A stretch of DNA of 64,000 nucleotides from Dasypus novemcinctus (taxonomy: Eukaryota > Chordata > Mammalia > Cingulata > Dasypodidae), in NCBI RefSeq assembly GCF_030445035.2, contig NC_080677.1, positions 29,647,513 to 29,711,512 on the forward strand, given 5' to 3'. Shown in pieces: positions 10,974 to 21,960 of this stretch. Under the pieces are notes generated by a model, which worked only from the letters and a program-made list of their open reading frames with translations, was not told where the DNA came from and did no database searches. A program made the translations under genes and the position numbers. Position 1 is the stretch's first letter, and every line of letters begins with the position of its first letter.

Positions 10974-12118
10974 GTGGCCCTGGGGACTTTTCCAGGACAA
11001 CCACCCAACTCCTTTCAGCTCCACCGAACCCACTCGGTAATCCTCTCCTGGTCATTCCAAAACAAGATGAGTGAGTAATGATATGATTACCTCTGACAAT
11101 CAGAGGAAGAGACATCGTTGTTGGATTAAAAAAAAAAATCTAGATTTACAGCTTTTGATGTTTTAAATATTTTCCACCTGTGTTACAAAATATAAAAATT
11201 TTGGTGTGAAAAGGTCAGGCTAAGATAAATGTAACTATTAGGATGGAACTAGAATCGTAAAATCATGTTAAATTATTATCCATACAGAACTTCTTTCATC
11301 AAGGAGGAACTAATATTTGCTAATTCTTAAATTCTATCTTTTAAAAATAGGCTTGTTTGTAAAACAAAACTGAAAAAAATTTCAACAAGACAATTAGTTC
11401 TGCAGATTCACTTTTCATAGATACAGAAATATGGCAAAAATACCACTTGCCATTACAGATGAATTCAGAGTTTGCCCAAAAAAGAAAAGGGGGAAAGTGC
11501 TAACTTTTTACACGGCTCAGATATATCTAGTGTCCCCAAATCATTTTAACATCAAGTGACAGCATTCTGTATGTTTCTAGATACACACACGTGGTATGGG
11601 AAGATTATGACCAATTCCGAAACATACTTTAGGAATTTACCACACTTTTGGAAAAAAAAAATATATGGACGTTTCAGACTATCCTCCAGCTGCTGTCAAC
11701 AAATGCTGCTCGATAGGAGAATGCTAGGGTTTAGAGCAAAAACTATCACAGATGGGACACGAACGGCAGGCGAAATTTCCTTGGAAAGCACTAATGACAG
11801 AGGTATGTCAAGATAATACTGCATTCATGGTAAACTTTTTCAGGGCATCACAGCAAGAACGCAGGACGGGGTACTCGGATAATAGTCAATGCACTGCATT
11901 GAGTTCTATTTGCTAAAATAAAATAACATTCTTGCAGCTAAAATAAAAATACATTTTACAATATAGGTTTCATTTAACATTTAACATATAGAATTGTCTT
12001 CTCGTAAGTGGAAAATGTATAACTGTATCAAGTACCTCTATGAAGTAAGTTTCCTTTAATTACTGATAAGACTGAAGTTTAAAGGTCTATCTTGGTTTTT
12101 TAATAAGTTAAAGAAAAA

Positions 12119-12124
12119 TTTATT
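12119..12124 (-). terminator. CHN2: Proximal polyadenylation signal AATAAA
   Basis: A canonical AATAAA on the minus strand in the context GATTAATAAATTTTTC, about 265 nt after the stop codon, followed by T-rich sequence. Use of this site would give a much shorter UTR lacking the 21-bp duplication. Confidence 0.5.
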
Positions 12125-12388
12125 AATCATTCTCCCAGCAAAACAGACATACATACGAGGCACAGCAAAAGACCCCAGGAGAGGGGCTTTTCTCGCCCTC
12201 GCCCCGTGGTTCTCACGCAGCAGTGGCACGTGTCTACGAGACACAGTACCCGACTTGGCAATCCACTGCGGTCCAGGAAATTCTGTCACTTGTTTGAAAA
12301 AACAGATCAAGTGGAAGAAATGTTTTCATTCCTGTAGCCTTATCAACTTAGACGGGGCCGGGGCCATTCAGCTCACTTCCCTGACGGA

Positions 12389-12560
12389 TTAAAACAAAAC
12401 ATCTTCGTTTTCTATTAAAATCTGCACAATCAGCTTTTGGTACCGCATGTCGTGGAGGGTGGTGAGGGTGCTGTCCTCAGGGGGCCTCATTAAGGTGGGC
12501 CCAAACACGATCCCCAGGTTTTCTGCATTCATGAAATTGTCCTTTTCATTCAGGGTCACC
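12389..12560 (-). CDS. CHN2: CHN2 last coding exon: C-terminal RhoGAP
   Basis: This 172-base exon encodes beta1 residues 277-332 and the TAA stop. The acceptor is TGTTTGGTTTGCAG, and the first G completes a lysine codon split from the previous exon. The protein holds the conserved RhoGAP signature [15 protein letters not shown], which includes the asparagine and surrounding helix that contact the GTPase, then the C-terminal helix ending in NEDVLF. The sequence is typical of beta-chimaerin (alpha has a different stretch after PTLMR). No stop or frameshift. The start is fixed by the splice site; the Met visible a few codons upstream lies in the intron. Confidence 0.95.
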
Positions 12561-15197
12561 CTGCAAACCAAACACACACGCAGGCATTATATAGACAGGC
12601 GGGCAACGTGATTTACTGATTGGGTCCTTATGTCCCTGAGATGTTTGGAAATTGCAAAATAAAACAAAATTGGGGAATAAGAATTACAGAAAAGTAGGAA
12701 ATCTCTTGATGATTTTTCTTTTTAGACAGTTGATTCTGCTCTCAGCTAGTGGAAGTGAATTACTAAGGGGATCTACTATATACTCAATCTTTAAAAATAG
12801 AAAATCAACACGGAACTGACATTTAAGGACTCTAGGTTTAAGGAGGCAGCGGGTTGTCAGCTGGCCCATGGTGCATCCAGATTTCAGTCCAGCCGTATAT
12901 GGAAGTCTGTCTTCCACCTTGTTGCTTCCTACCTTTCTTTTTTGCTGGAAAGCAGGAAGCTGAGGGCAGGTTGCCTGTCTGCTGGCAGGGCTGGTGCCAA
13001 ATGGGGAGGGTGAAGGAGAGGACGGGGCTGCCACGAGTTTAGGACTAGCCAGGCTTTATCATGGAATGGGGAGTGGCTGACATGGGGCCGAATGGGAAAG
13101 CATTTGGACATTATTTCTAGCTCCCACAGGACGAGGTCTAGAGCAATAATTATTGTTGGAATTGAAAACCATCATTTCAACATCCATGAACGAATTGTAA
13201 AGCCTTTAAGAATGAAACTTAAATCCCAAAGCCATTTCAATACCTTCCTAGTAGACTAAAGGTACAATCTAGGTTTTAGGAATGTAGGTTTTAGAATATT
13301 CATTATGGATCTAAAAGGGAGTAGGTGTTCCAAAGGAGCAAAATAGAATTAAAATATGGTTAGGCTTTGCACAAAAGGCTATGCCTTTGTGTCTATTCTT
13401 TTGGCACCAAGTAGGATTACTCATTTAGCATTATTTAAGGAAAGTCAACTTGGCTTATTACTTTCATGCTACTCAACTAAGAAGAAGGTAGGAGAGAGGA
13501 TAATCATCACTCTCAAAGTGCTTACAGCTCCTTATCAAGTCAGGCACTGCACTTGACCCACCATGATAAAAGGCCATTATTATTGGCATTTAAAATTCAT
13601 CTGGGAGTTGTTAGCGCTTTTCCTAACAGTGGTACATTGCCCTCCAAATTACAACAATTGGGCATTGATCACAATGAAAGAAAGAATTTACAGCTCATTA
13701 AAAACCGTGTTCTGAAACTTTAGGTCTATTCATTATCCAAAAAGTACTTGTGCATTTAAATTCAATAAATTAAATCAAAAGGGGACTCCTCTGAGCCAAA
13801 TGTTACCAACTCTGATTATGTTGAGTCCAAACAACAATATTTGTATGTCTCATAAGGCATAAGAAAAATAAAATCTCAACATCCACTGTTTACACATTGT
13901 TTGCATCTTACTTCCTTTCACTTGCTGCAAAGATCTGCGAATTGGTCAGTGTGGACACTTTCCAGTTCATTTTATCTAAGAATAAGACGCTGCCATGTAG
14001 CTTCCAAAAACATGGGGGGCAGTGCATTGAAGTTTGCTCCTCCCAGGACCCCTTCAACAGTTCAAAGACCAACCTCTCAACCTCAATATACATGCAGAGT
14101 GAAGGGAAGAGCCCCAAGAGTTATGGAGGAGAGTCTGGAGGGAGAGGCTCTAGTGTCCGGTAAACATTTCATCATCTCCATCTCTGACTCACATGCTCTC
14201 GTACTTAACTACACACACCTGAAGCCCAGTGTGGGGGGCACCCTCCAAGATGGCCTGGTAGAATCCCCACCACCTGGAATCGACACCCTTGTGTAATGCT
14301 CTCTCTTGGGGGGGGGGGGGCATGCATCTAGTGACTGGCAGAAGTAGCGGGATGTCAATTCTGAGATTAAGTTACAAAAGACAGTGTCTCCCTTTTTGGG
14401 AGTGCTCCTCCACTGGCTTGCTCTGAGAGCACCCAGCATTTGTGTTGTGAATTTCCTATGGTGAGAGGCGCTTGGCCAGGAAGGAACTAGGGGTGGCCTC
14501 CAGGCAACAGCACGCGAGGAGCTGAGGGGTCTGAAGTCCAGCAGCCTCTGAGGAATGGAATCCTGCCTTCGTCAAGCCCTCAGATGAGACTGCAGCCTGG
14601 CTGACACCTTGACTGCAACCTCATTAGAGACCTGGAACCAGAGGCACCTGGCCAAGCCAGGTGCCCACGAAATCTGTGAGATAAGGAATGCTAAGTTTTA
14701 AGCTGCTAAATTCTGGAATAATTTGTTACAGTAGATTACTAACACACCTGAAAAGGCAAGAGATCAGGGTGGGAATGTGTTCACCCAGAAAGAAGGCAGG
14801 AGAAGGTCTAGGACTGGGGCAAGCAGTAGGAGGAAGAGCAGAACTGTGTTGGAGGAAGGTAAAGCTCTGGAGGCAGCACCGACAGGTGGCTTTAAGGTGC
14901 TGTGTGAGCTCTGGTTCAGCTGCCTGGACTCTGACCCTGGCTTCACCTCTTTGGAGCAGTTACTTAACCTCGGGCGCTTCAGCAGTCTCCCCTGGAACCT
15001 GAGGCTAGGATGGTCCTCCATGTGGGAATGACGTCTCCTACATGCCACACAGAGCGAGCGTTCCAGGGAAGGCAGTGCTCTGCACCGCAAAGGAGTGTCT
15101 GTGCACTTAGTGGGCTGGGAAGGAAGGCTATACAATGTTCCTAGAGTGTTATCTGTCCCAGGGGCAGAGGAGGGTTCATGGGCAGGCAATGGCTTAC
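12561..15197. other. CHN2 intron 6
   Basis: A 2.6-kb intron. The only clear element is a MaLR-type LTR at 14190-14745. The rest looks single-copy. The frames at 12684-13111 and 13897-14296 show no domain and lie within the intron. Confidence 0.8.
14190..14745 (+). mobile_element. MLT1-like (ERVL-MaLR) LTR
   Basis: Ordered MLT1 text is seen: AATCGACACCCTTGTGTAAT, a GGGATGTCAATTCTGAGATT block, GCTGACACCTTGACTGCAAC, and the end CTGTGAGATAAGGAATGCT then AATTTGTTACAG. It carries a 12-base G run near 14310. Antisense to CHN2 and non-coding. Confidence 0.65.
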
Positions 15198-15303
15198 TTC
15201 TTGAGGTGGATCATCAGGTATCGGAGGGTCTCATAGTGGGCCGGAGGCAGCAGCATCAGCACGTCATGGACGGCTTCCAACCTCTCATCAGCATTGGAGA
15301 TTT
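15198..15303 (-). CDS. CHN2: CHN2 exon 6: RhoGAP helices
   Basis: This 106-base exon encodes residues 242-275 plus two bases of codon 276. Acceptor GATCTTCCCAG and donor GAA|GTAAGCC are both good matches. The protein reads [20 protein letters not shown] and continues [14 protein letters not shown], the RhoGAP helix that packs behind the catalytic face, with the usual LP.H...L..L...L spacing. It enters in phase 1 and leaves in phase 2, so skipping it would shift the frame, unlike exons 3-5. Confidence 0.95.
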
Positions 15304-16855
15304 CTGGGAAGATCACATAGAGCGAATATTAGTGCAGAGATGGGAGGTCGAATTTAAGTTTTCAGAGAAGGAACAAGAATTCTGATTTGTTTGTTTGGGC
15401 TACGGAGTGGGGAGAGTAAAATGAAGTTGTACAGTTGCAGGTAAAATTTCACTTAAATCAATCCATTTATTTGTGTTGTACCGCATCCCTAAAGGCTTGG
15501 AGGCTGAGCGCCACATTATTACTGAAAGTCGCTATGTAGGTGGTGGGTGGCTGGGCACAGTCTTTCCCCACCAGGAATTTGCAGCCCAGTAAAATGCCTA
15601 ACTGTCTGGTGCACATGCACGGGCTGTGCTTTGCCCATCTTCTAAATGCTGAGTTGACGAGAAATGTCACGGACCAAAGCTCTAAACGTTACCGCACCTG
15701 GTAGTGTCATCTGGAGATTGTCTCATGATTTCCCTGGTTGGCAGCTGAAGCCGCCTCAGCTTGCACTGATGGCACTTTCACTAGAGTGCTGGCGTGGGTG
15801 ACCCTGGGGGACAGCCCAGGTTAGGAAGCAGATACCACGCACGCGAACAATGGAAGGAAGCCTGCGTGCTTCTGCCCTTCGGGTCTCTGATAGGTGTTGG
15901 CAGCTACTCAAAGAAAGTCCTCGCTCTTCCTCCTGAAATGGAGGGTTCGCAGCTCCTGCAGCCATCACCACCAGGGCCCAAGGGATCCCTGAAAGAATGT
16001 TCTTAGCAGGGAGAAGGTCCATCTCGCACTACTCCCAGCTTGCCCTTCCAGCTCCCCATCAGGCATCTCATGACTATATTTCACCGCCTGTATATAACCC
16101 TTTCAGTAAAGGTTCTTTTTATTAAAAAAAAAAACTTCCTCCAAGTGGGCTTGACTTCTGCGTCTTGCCCCCCAGCATCTGATTCTCGCCTTCCTCACCA
16201 CTGCCTCCTCCTGGGCAGAGTGCAGCCCTCCCTTCTGGCCTCACGATGGCCCAGGGCCTGGCCGAGTGAGCCCCGGGACCCGACGGAGGACACATGCTGC
16301 TGCTCGTTCCTGGGCCTGAGGGCTCGGCTCTCCAAGCCTGGCTTTCTTCTTCTGTAAAATGGAGCTTATAATACTTGCTCATGGGGTGGAGGAGAAGGTA
16401 AAACTAGAAACCGAGTGGGGAGGGCACCTTGAACAGTACTTGACACAGTATATTCTTGGCTTAATATCAACGGGCAAAATATAGAGTGTGACTTTAACCA
16501 ATTAGCCTAAAAGATGAAAGTTAATCTATATAGTTCTCATGAACAACATCTGATTTTTCACTCCAGAAACATTCATGTGTTCAATCCGTAGGTCTAACTG
16601 TGCTGGTTCTAGCATATAAAAGGCTATGGGGAGGGACAACTGCCTGGCCCCTAGCCCCATCCAGCTGGCTTGGTACTGGCTAAGCGTGGCTGGTGGGCTC
16701 TGTCTGGTTTCCTGGCATTACCACTGTGCCCTCGTTTGGCAAAGCCTAAGCAGCGCATGCAATAATTTAAGCGGTTCTGAGTTTCAATTTTCTTGAGATC
16801 AAAAGCATCCTATTAAAAATCTGGTACAGTTGGAAAATTAGTTCTCAGTACTTAC
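15304..16855. other. CHN2 intron 5
   Basis: A 1.55-kb intron with no recognisable repeat or RNA. The frames at 15756-16022 and 16040-16382 on both strands have no domain and overlap each other. Confidence 0.7.
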
Positions 16856-16993
16856 TTGCTGCTTCTATAAATTTGGAATAGGTATCATATGTGATGATGG
16901 GAATGGGTAAGTCTCTGAAGTACAGTTTAAGGGCTCCCGTGATGATGTTTATGTCTGGATAGATGTTGGCAGATATATCTGCCTTTTCACCGT
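16856..16993 (-). CDS. CHN2: CHN2 exon 5: RhoGAP core
   Basis: This 138-base exon encodes residues 196-240 and splits codons 195 (Asp) and 241 (Lys). Acceptor TGATTCTTTTTCAG and donor CAA|GTAAGTAC are near consensus. It carries [20 protein letters not shown] followed by [13 protein letters not shown]. This is the RhoGAP block with the conserved lysine of K-L-[YF]-[FL]-R-[DE]-L-P that supports the catalytic arginine and GTPase binding. It is symmetrical (phase 1 in and out). Confidence 0.96.
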
Positions 16994-17754
16994 CTGAAAA
17001 AGAATCAGTGATCCAATTCCTCATTAGGCCTTTATTTCACCAAGTTAAAGCAGGAACAGAATGAAAAAAATCCAACAATGAGCCCTCCCTTACTATTCTC
17101 TAACAACTTTGGCTTTTAAAAATAACACTGAACTGCAGAAGGCAACAAAATGGAGTTGGGTGAGAGTGAGGTTGATTCTGAGGGTCTATGTAGCCCAAGA
17201 GCTAGCTACACAGACTCGAAATTCTTGAAATTATTCTTTGGGCCCAAGCCCCTGGTCATTTGTGATGTAGAAGTTTAACAGAGTAATTTGTATTATAGGC
17301 ACAAAGGTTAATAACAGGATCGCCATCTCATTTGAAATAAAAAAGCACCAAGGACGTTGTCTATCTCCACCAGTATTCCTCGGACTTGGAAGTTGAAGGT
17401 CCTTGAAAAACTGTCAAATCTCTTTTCTATTGTTGCTTTCATGCTCTTTGCAGTTTCTTTTAATATAACTCTTCCTCCCCTAACCCCAAGGATTTTAATC
17501 TGGGAAACTTCAACCTTCCCTTATGTATAGGCATATATTTTACCATTTGTATATTCATTTTCAAGACCTTCTTGACTTGTTTATATCATTAGTAAATATC
17601 AGTATATTAGTAAATATATACTGTCACTGACTATAAATTTTTTATATTACAACATAGAGGATCTATTGGCATTGAAAGAACAGGTGCCCCAGCAAAGATA
17701 ACTAAATGTATAGCAGCTATAAAATATTGACCCCATTCTTTACATAACTAACAA

Positions 17755-18130
17755 ACATTTGTCGAGACTCTATCTTGTGCCAGGCATTGTTAAGCCCTGG
17801 AGAATCAAAGAAGAAAAGAGCTACTCCCTTTCTTTGCCAGGCAGGCAAACATACAATTACAAGGAAATGGGCAGGTTGCTACACTGGAGGCCTGGGAAAA
17901 GCCTGGGGCACATGGGGAAAAGAAAGGAGCTCTGAGGTCAGCTTGGGGAGGCCAGGGAGGCTTCACGAAACATTCAACGCCGAGCTGAGCCCTGAATGAT
18001 AGGTGCTGAGGCAAACACATTCCAGATGGGAAGAATGCCACGAGCCCCAAACAGCTAAGGTATTGCTGGGGGAACTGGGGATGGGCCTGAATAGACAGGG
18101 AGGGCCAGATTATCCAAGACCTTTCATACT
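17755..18130 (+). repeat. L2-like ancient repeat fragment
   Basis: The order TTGTGCCAGGCATTG, a GGAAATGGGCAG block, GAGCTGAGCCCTGAATGATA, then GGGCCAGATTATCCAAGACC resembles a common old mammalian repeat that I place with L2. Similar text occurs at 29190-29400, 30470-30905 and 52310-52800. The family assignment is from memory. Confidence 0.4.
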
Positions 18131-18169
18131 ACATTACAACACAGGGGCCTATCCAGTGGGCTGGGGTTC

Positions 18170-18320
18170 CAGCCCTTGACTGGCTGTGTCAGTGTTATTT
18201 AGATTGTTCACTGGAAATACAGATTCTTGGGCACAGCCAACCCTCCTGAATTAGTCTGGCATGGGCCCTGGTGATTTGCATTTTTTAAACAAGTTCTCAG
18301 GTTGGTTTATGATATCTGAC
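18170..18320 (+). repeat. MER5-like DNA transposon remnant
   Basis: GGAAATACAGATTCTTGGGC, then CCTGAATTAGTCTGGC, then TTTTTTAAACAAGTTCTCAG follows the MER5A order with heavy divergence. Confidence 0.5.
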
Positions 18321-19266
18321 CTAAGAGACAGAACGGCTTATAGAATGTGGGTCAAAAGAACAAAAGGAGCGGCCTCCTAAACGTCTTCAGATTCCCCTAC
18401 TTCCGTGTTTGGGTAGCCCCCATCCCTATGCTCTCTTGTTTGGAACTGTGCCGGAAGGAGAGGAGGCAACGGGATCCAGAGATGGAGGATACAGCAGGGT
18501 ACCTGGTGTCATAGGCACTGGCCATGCATACTGGGCAACCAAGTCAAGATTCTTACATGGCACCGATTCTGGTTGCTCATTCAAGTAGTATTTTATTTAT
18601 TTATTTAAAATGTAAGGATCTTTATTTCAAATTCAAAACAATAAAATAGAAAAGGCAGCTCAAGAAGTTATGGAAACATTCCTTCTAAAAAGTTCTGTCC
18701 AGGCGCTTTTATCTCATCTAATTCCAGCTGCTAACTCAGTTGTTCCTCTAGTATTCAGAAAGACACACACAGATGAACCCAGATTAAATGACATATCAAG
18801 ATCTCCTTATGAATGAAAAAAATGAAGAGAAAAATTGCTTAATCATATTCATATCTCACAAAACTACTCCCTAATATTTTTTGACCTTACATTAATATAG
18901 TACCAACTTTGCTTTTGCTACAAAAATATTAGAATGTTGTTAACTATAGCCTATCAATTACATTAGTTGTATTTTCCCCATGTACCACCATGTTCTTAAT
19001 ACCTTGTAGTAGAAGAACATTCCTGTATCTATATTAACCACAAGTAGTACTTTAAACTCACTTCTCAGTGTGATCACTTGTCTACAGCTTTTCGGGAGCT
19101 CACAGAGAGGCAGAATTATAAGATTTTTAAAGTATTATTCCTTAGCTTCTTGAAGAATGGCTGTCATGAGCTATGAAACCCCATTCAAGAGAGTGAATAA
19201 AACCTGATTCCAGAAGAGAGAGTACTAAGGCTAAGTCAGGTGACGTTAAAGAAAGTGCAAGCCTAC

Positions 19267-19344
19267 CTCTGTCAAATGCCATTTTGACATCTTCGATGTG
19301 TTCAGTGAACCCAGAGACTCGGTAAAGACCTTCTGACTTTAATC
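19267..19344 (-). CDS. CHN2: CHN2 exon 4: arginine-finger exon
   Basis: This 78-base exon encodes residues 170-194 and splits glycine 169 and aspartate 195. Acceptor TTTTTCTTAACAG and donor AGAG|GTAGGC are clear. The protein contains [12 protein letters not shown]. The arginine of G-L-Y-R-V-S-G (residue 177 of beta1) is the RhoGAP arginine finger inserted into the GTPase active site, and it is intact. The following [13 protein letters not shown] is beta-type; CHN1 has a different stretch after SGF. It is symmetrical (phase 1-1). Confidence 0.96.
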
Positions 19345-20412
19345 CTGTTAAGAAAAAGAGATACTTTAACTTTAGCTGCCCCAAACATTCAAAAGACTCT
19401 AATTTCGTATCTCCACTGTATGTGATAAGGACATGAGAAAATATGGTCAGTACTCTTATAAACTGCACACCATCATGTCAGTACTTGGACTGTGCCCACT
19501 CCATTTTCAGGGAATTTTGTCTTTGTTCACTGTGTGGCTGCCAAGAGAGAACCTGTTTTCTTCCTGCCTCCCTTTTCAAAGCTAACTGATGCTTAAGAGT
19601 CTCATCAACAACAGTCCTCTGTTTGCTTTGTTCATCTGACTGCCTGGACACACATTTTGCTGCTACAGGCAGCAATCCATGCATCTTCGTCCAAGAGACA
19701 TGCTGTATGTAGGACTGTGCTAGCTCCACGCACATATGTGTAGATAATACATGTTATCCTGATTTTACTGCAACAATCCAAATATTATGACTGTTTGTTT
19801 TTTAATAATAAATAAGACAGTATGTTGAATGTTTAAAAAATATTGTTGATTTGTAACTTCAGATAACTGATCATACAAACAGATACACAAATCAGGAAAA
19901 TAAAATTCTAATTATTGATTTTGAGTCCCTGATCACTGCCTATTTGGGCTAATACAACAGCAACAACAACAAAGCAGATCCTGGTTTTTGTTCCTACACC
20001 TTACTGTTTTGTTCAGATAGTCCCTCAGTCCTAGCCAGGTCCCAAAAGTATAAGAAGGGATGGAGACCCAGAGTTTAGAACTTGTGCGTCAAAAACTGGC
20101 TGCTATCAAACTACAACTGACAAAATTAAGCAAATACCTCCTCTTGCTGCAGCTGTAACATACTCTGTCAAACTCTTGATAACACTTGCCTCTTGAAAAC
20201 TAATGTGTGATCCTGTTCTTTTGTTTGGCAACCATTTCTGGAGGGTGTGTGATCTGCCACATATAAGGGTCTGCATTAGGTCTGGAGCAGAGACGACAAA
20301 TACACGTCTCCTGTGACCTCGACATTCTTAACTGATCTCAGCTTTTTTTCCCACTGAGCCCTACCAAGTCTCTGAATTCATATCAGTCTAGTTGTCCATC
20401 TTGCCACTACTG

Positions 20413-20455
20413 AGCAATTGGAGCTCATCCACAAGCAATTGGAGCTCATCCACAA
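20413..20455 (+). repeat. 21-bp tandem duplication
   Basis: The unit AGCAATTGGAGCTCATCCAC plus an A occurs twice with period 21 (starts near 20413 and 20434). Intronic. Confidence 0.8.
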
Positions 20456-20760
20456 GATCAAACCTGCAGCCATCATCCCTGATCTAGATGGGGTGCAAGT
20501 AAGCAAATCTCGGTATAATTGTAACATACACCACAACTGACGCAAGTACACAGCAGTACATGGCAGCACAGCAAAGTGAACAAGTAATCCTGCTTGTTGA
20601 TAGAAGAGAGTCTGGAAAGGTCCTACTGGAGAGTTGGAAGGAAGGAAGTCATGAAGGAAGGGTTGGAGTTTGCCAGAGTAGAGGCTGCTAGCTATCCTTC
20701 TAATATCTTTTCTCTGCTTCCTCTGTAGTAATGGAAACGTTCTTTAAAAACTTCTTTAAT

Positions 20761-20852
20761 TTTTTTATTTTTTATAAGGAGGTACTGGAATGGAACCCAG
20801 GACCTTGTACATGGAAAGCAGGTGCTCAACCACCGAGTTACCTCCACTCCCC
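20761..20852 (-). repeat. Short DAS-type SINE (tRNA head with A-tail)
   Basis: On the minus strand GGAGTGGAGGTAACTCGGTG (A-box area) is followed by CAAGGTCCTGGGTTCCATTC (B-box area) and an A-rich tail. It lacks the long body found at 34780 or 50677 and matches the short copy at 56509-56596. Confidence 0.7.
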
Positions 20853-21329
20853 AGAAACTTTGATTTTTAGAATACATTTCCTTGCATCCAGTGAGATTAA
20901 ATTCTGGTCAATGCAAAGAGAGCAGAAGTGATGTACACAGCTTCTGGACTGTGCCCCTGGAGGGAAAGTGCCTGCTCTCCCCTTCGTGAGTTCCTGCTCT
21001 GCTGGCTGAATGCAGATGAGATGGTGGTGGCCACTGTGGTCACAGAGACGAGGGCAGCACTCAGGATGACCAGCAAAGGTAGCAGGGCCTGGTTCCTGCC
21101 ACCGCAGAGCTGCTGGACTCCTCCCCAGTGCCTGCGCTGTTACTTGAGAAAGAAACAGATTTCTATCTTGTTGAAGACACTTCTGTCTGGCATCTCCATG
21201 GTAGCATTCAAACCTATAGGTTAAGTAATAAAGTCAGGCTGATTTGGAGGTAGAGTTAGAGGAAGTGGTCCTTCCAAGAAAAGGTGAAAAGAAATAATGT
21301 GGGTTGGAGTCCTTGTATTGGGCACTTGT

Positions 21330-21775
21330 GGTGGCTTGGAGAAGACATTTCTTAATTTCAATCCATTCCCGTGCATGTGAACCCACTGTAAAGGGGACCT
21401 TTTGATGAGGTGGCTTTGGTTAAGGTGTGGCCCAGGTGAATCAGGAAGGACCTTTCAGGGAAGGTCTGGGGAAGGGGGAGAGAGAGAGAGAGGAGAGAGA
21501 GCCATAGGTGGAGCAGCCAGGAGCCCACAAAACCTGCAGGAGAAACCAGGAGAGATCACTGTGTGTGCATTACCATAGGAGAGAAAAGCCAAGGACCAAG
21601 GGTTGCGGGCAGCCAGATCCAAAACGCCAGTCTTCTGGGAGAAAGAATCGCCTTGATGGTGCCTTGATTTTGGATTTCTATCAGCCTCAAAAGTGTGAAC
21701 CAATAGATTCCTATTGTTTAATAAACCCATTGTGTGGTATTTGCTTTAGCAGCCAGGAAACTAAAATAGCACTAC
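21330..21775 (+). mobile_element. ERVL-MaLR-like LTR
   Basis: It starts near GTGGTGGCTTGGAGAAG-type sequence, contains TGTAAAGGGGACCTTTTGAT, a GA-rich stretch at 21478-21500, the CCTTGATGGTGCCTTGATTT block, and ends GGTATTTGCTTTAGCAGCCA then GGAAACTAAAA. Same family as 3232-3985. It may begin slightly upstream of 21330. Confidence 0.65.
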
Positions 21776-21960
21776 ACTAGGTCATTTATATTATCAACTC
21801 GTTTAACTCTCACGACTACTTTATGAGGTACAATTGATTCTGTTCATTTTTCAAATAAGGAAACAGAGGTTCAAATAGGGGTAAGTAAGGTACCCAAGGT
21901 CATTACTACAGCTAGAGAGAGGGCTGGAATTCTTACTTCAAGTGCATGATCTTTTCAGTC
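21776..21960 (-). repeat. MIR SINE fragment
   Basis: Antisense MIR text: AACTCGTTTAACTCTCACGA, then AAATAAGGAAACAGAGGTTC, then CTAGAGAGAGGGCTGGAATT. Confidence 0.6.

Larger units (their letters stand above)
10720..12388 (-). other. CHN2: CHN2 3' UTR
   Basis: The UTR runs from the TAA stop to the region beyond two ATTAAA signals, about 1.67 kb. It contains no recognised interspersed repeat, which sets it apart from the surrounding DNA and supports its being transcribed and constrained. It includes a perfect 21-bp tandem duplication at 10932-10973 and a canonical AATAAA only about 265 nt after the stop. The exact end is inferred from signal positions and could shift. Confidence 0.7.
16994..19266. 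other. CHN2 intron 4
   Basis: A 2.3-kb intron. It holds an L2-like fragment at 17755-18130 and a MER5-like remnant at 18170-18320. The remaining sequence is AT-rich and shows nothing identifiable. Confidence 0.7.

Noticed and set aside
14764-15189. 141-residue minus-strand frame adjacent to CHN2 exon 6
   Set aside because: It lies in the intron beyond the GTAAGCC donor and is not collinear with chimaerin.
20040-20570. Possible processed pseudogene in intron 3
   Set aside because: No continuous protein similarity or A-tail was seen; the only clear structure is a 21-bp duplication.
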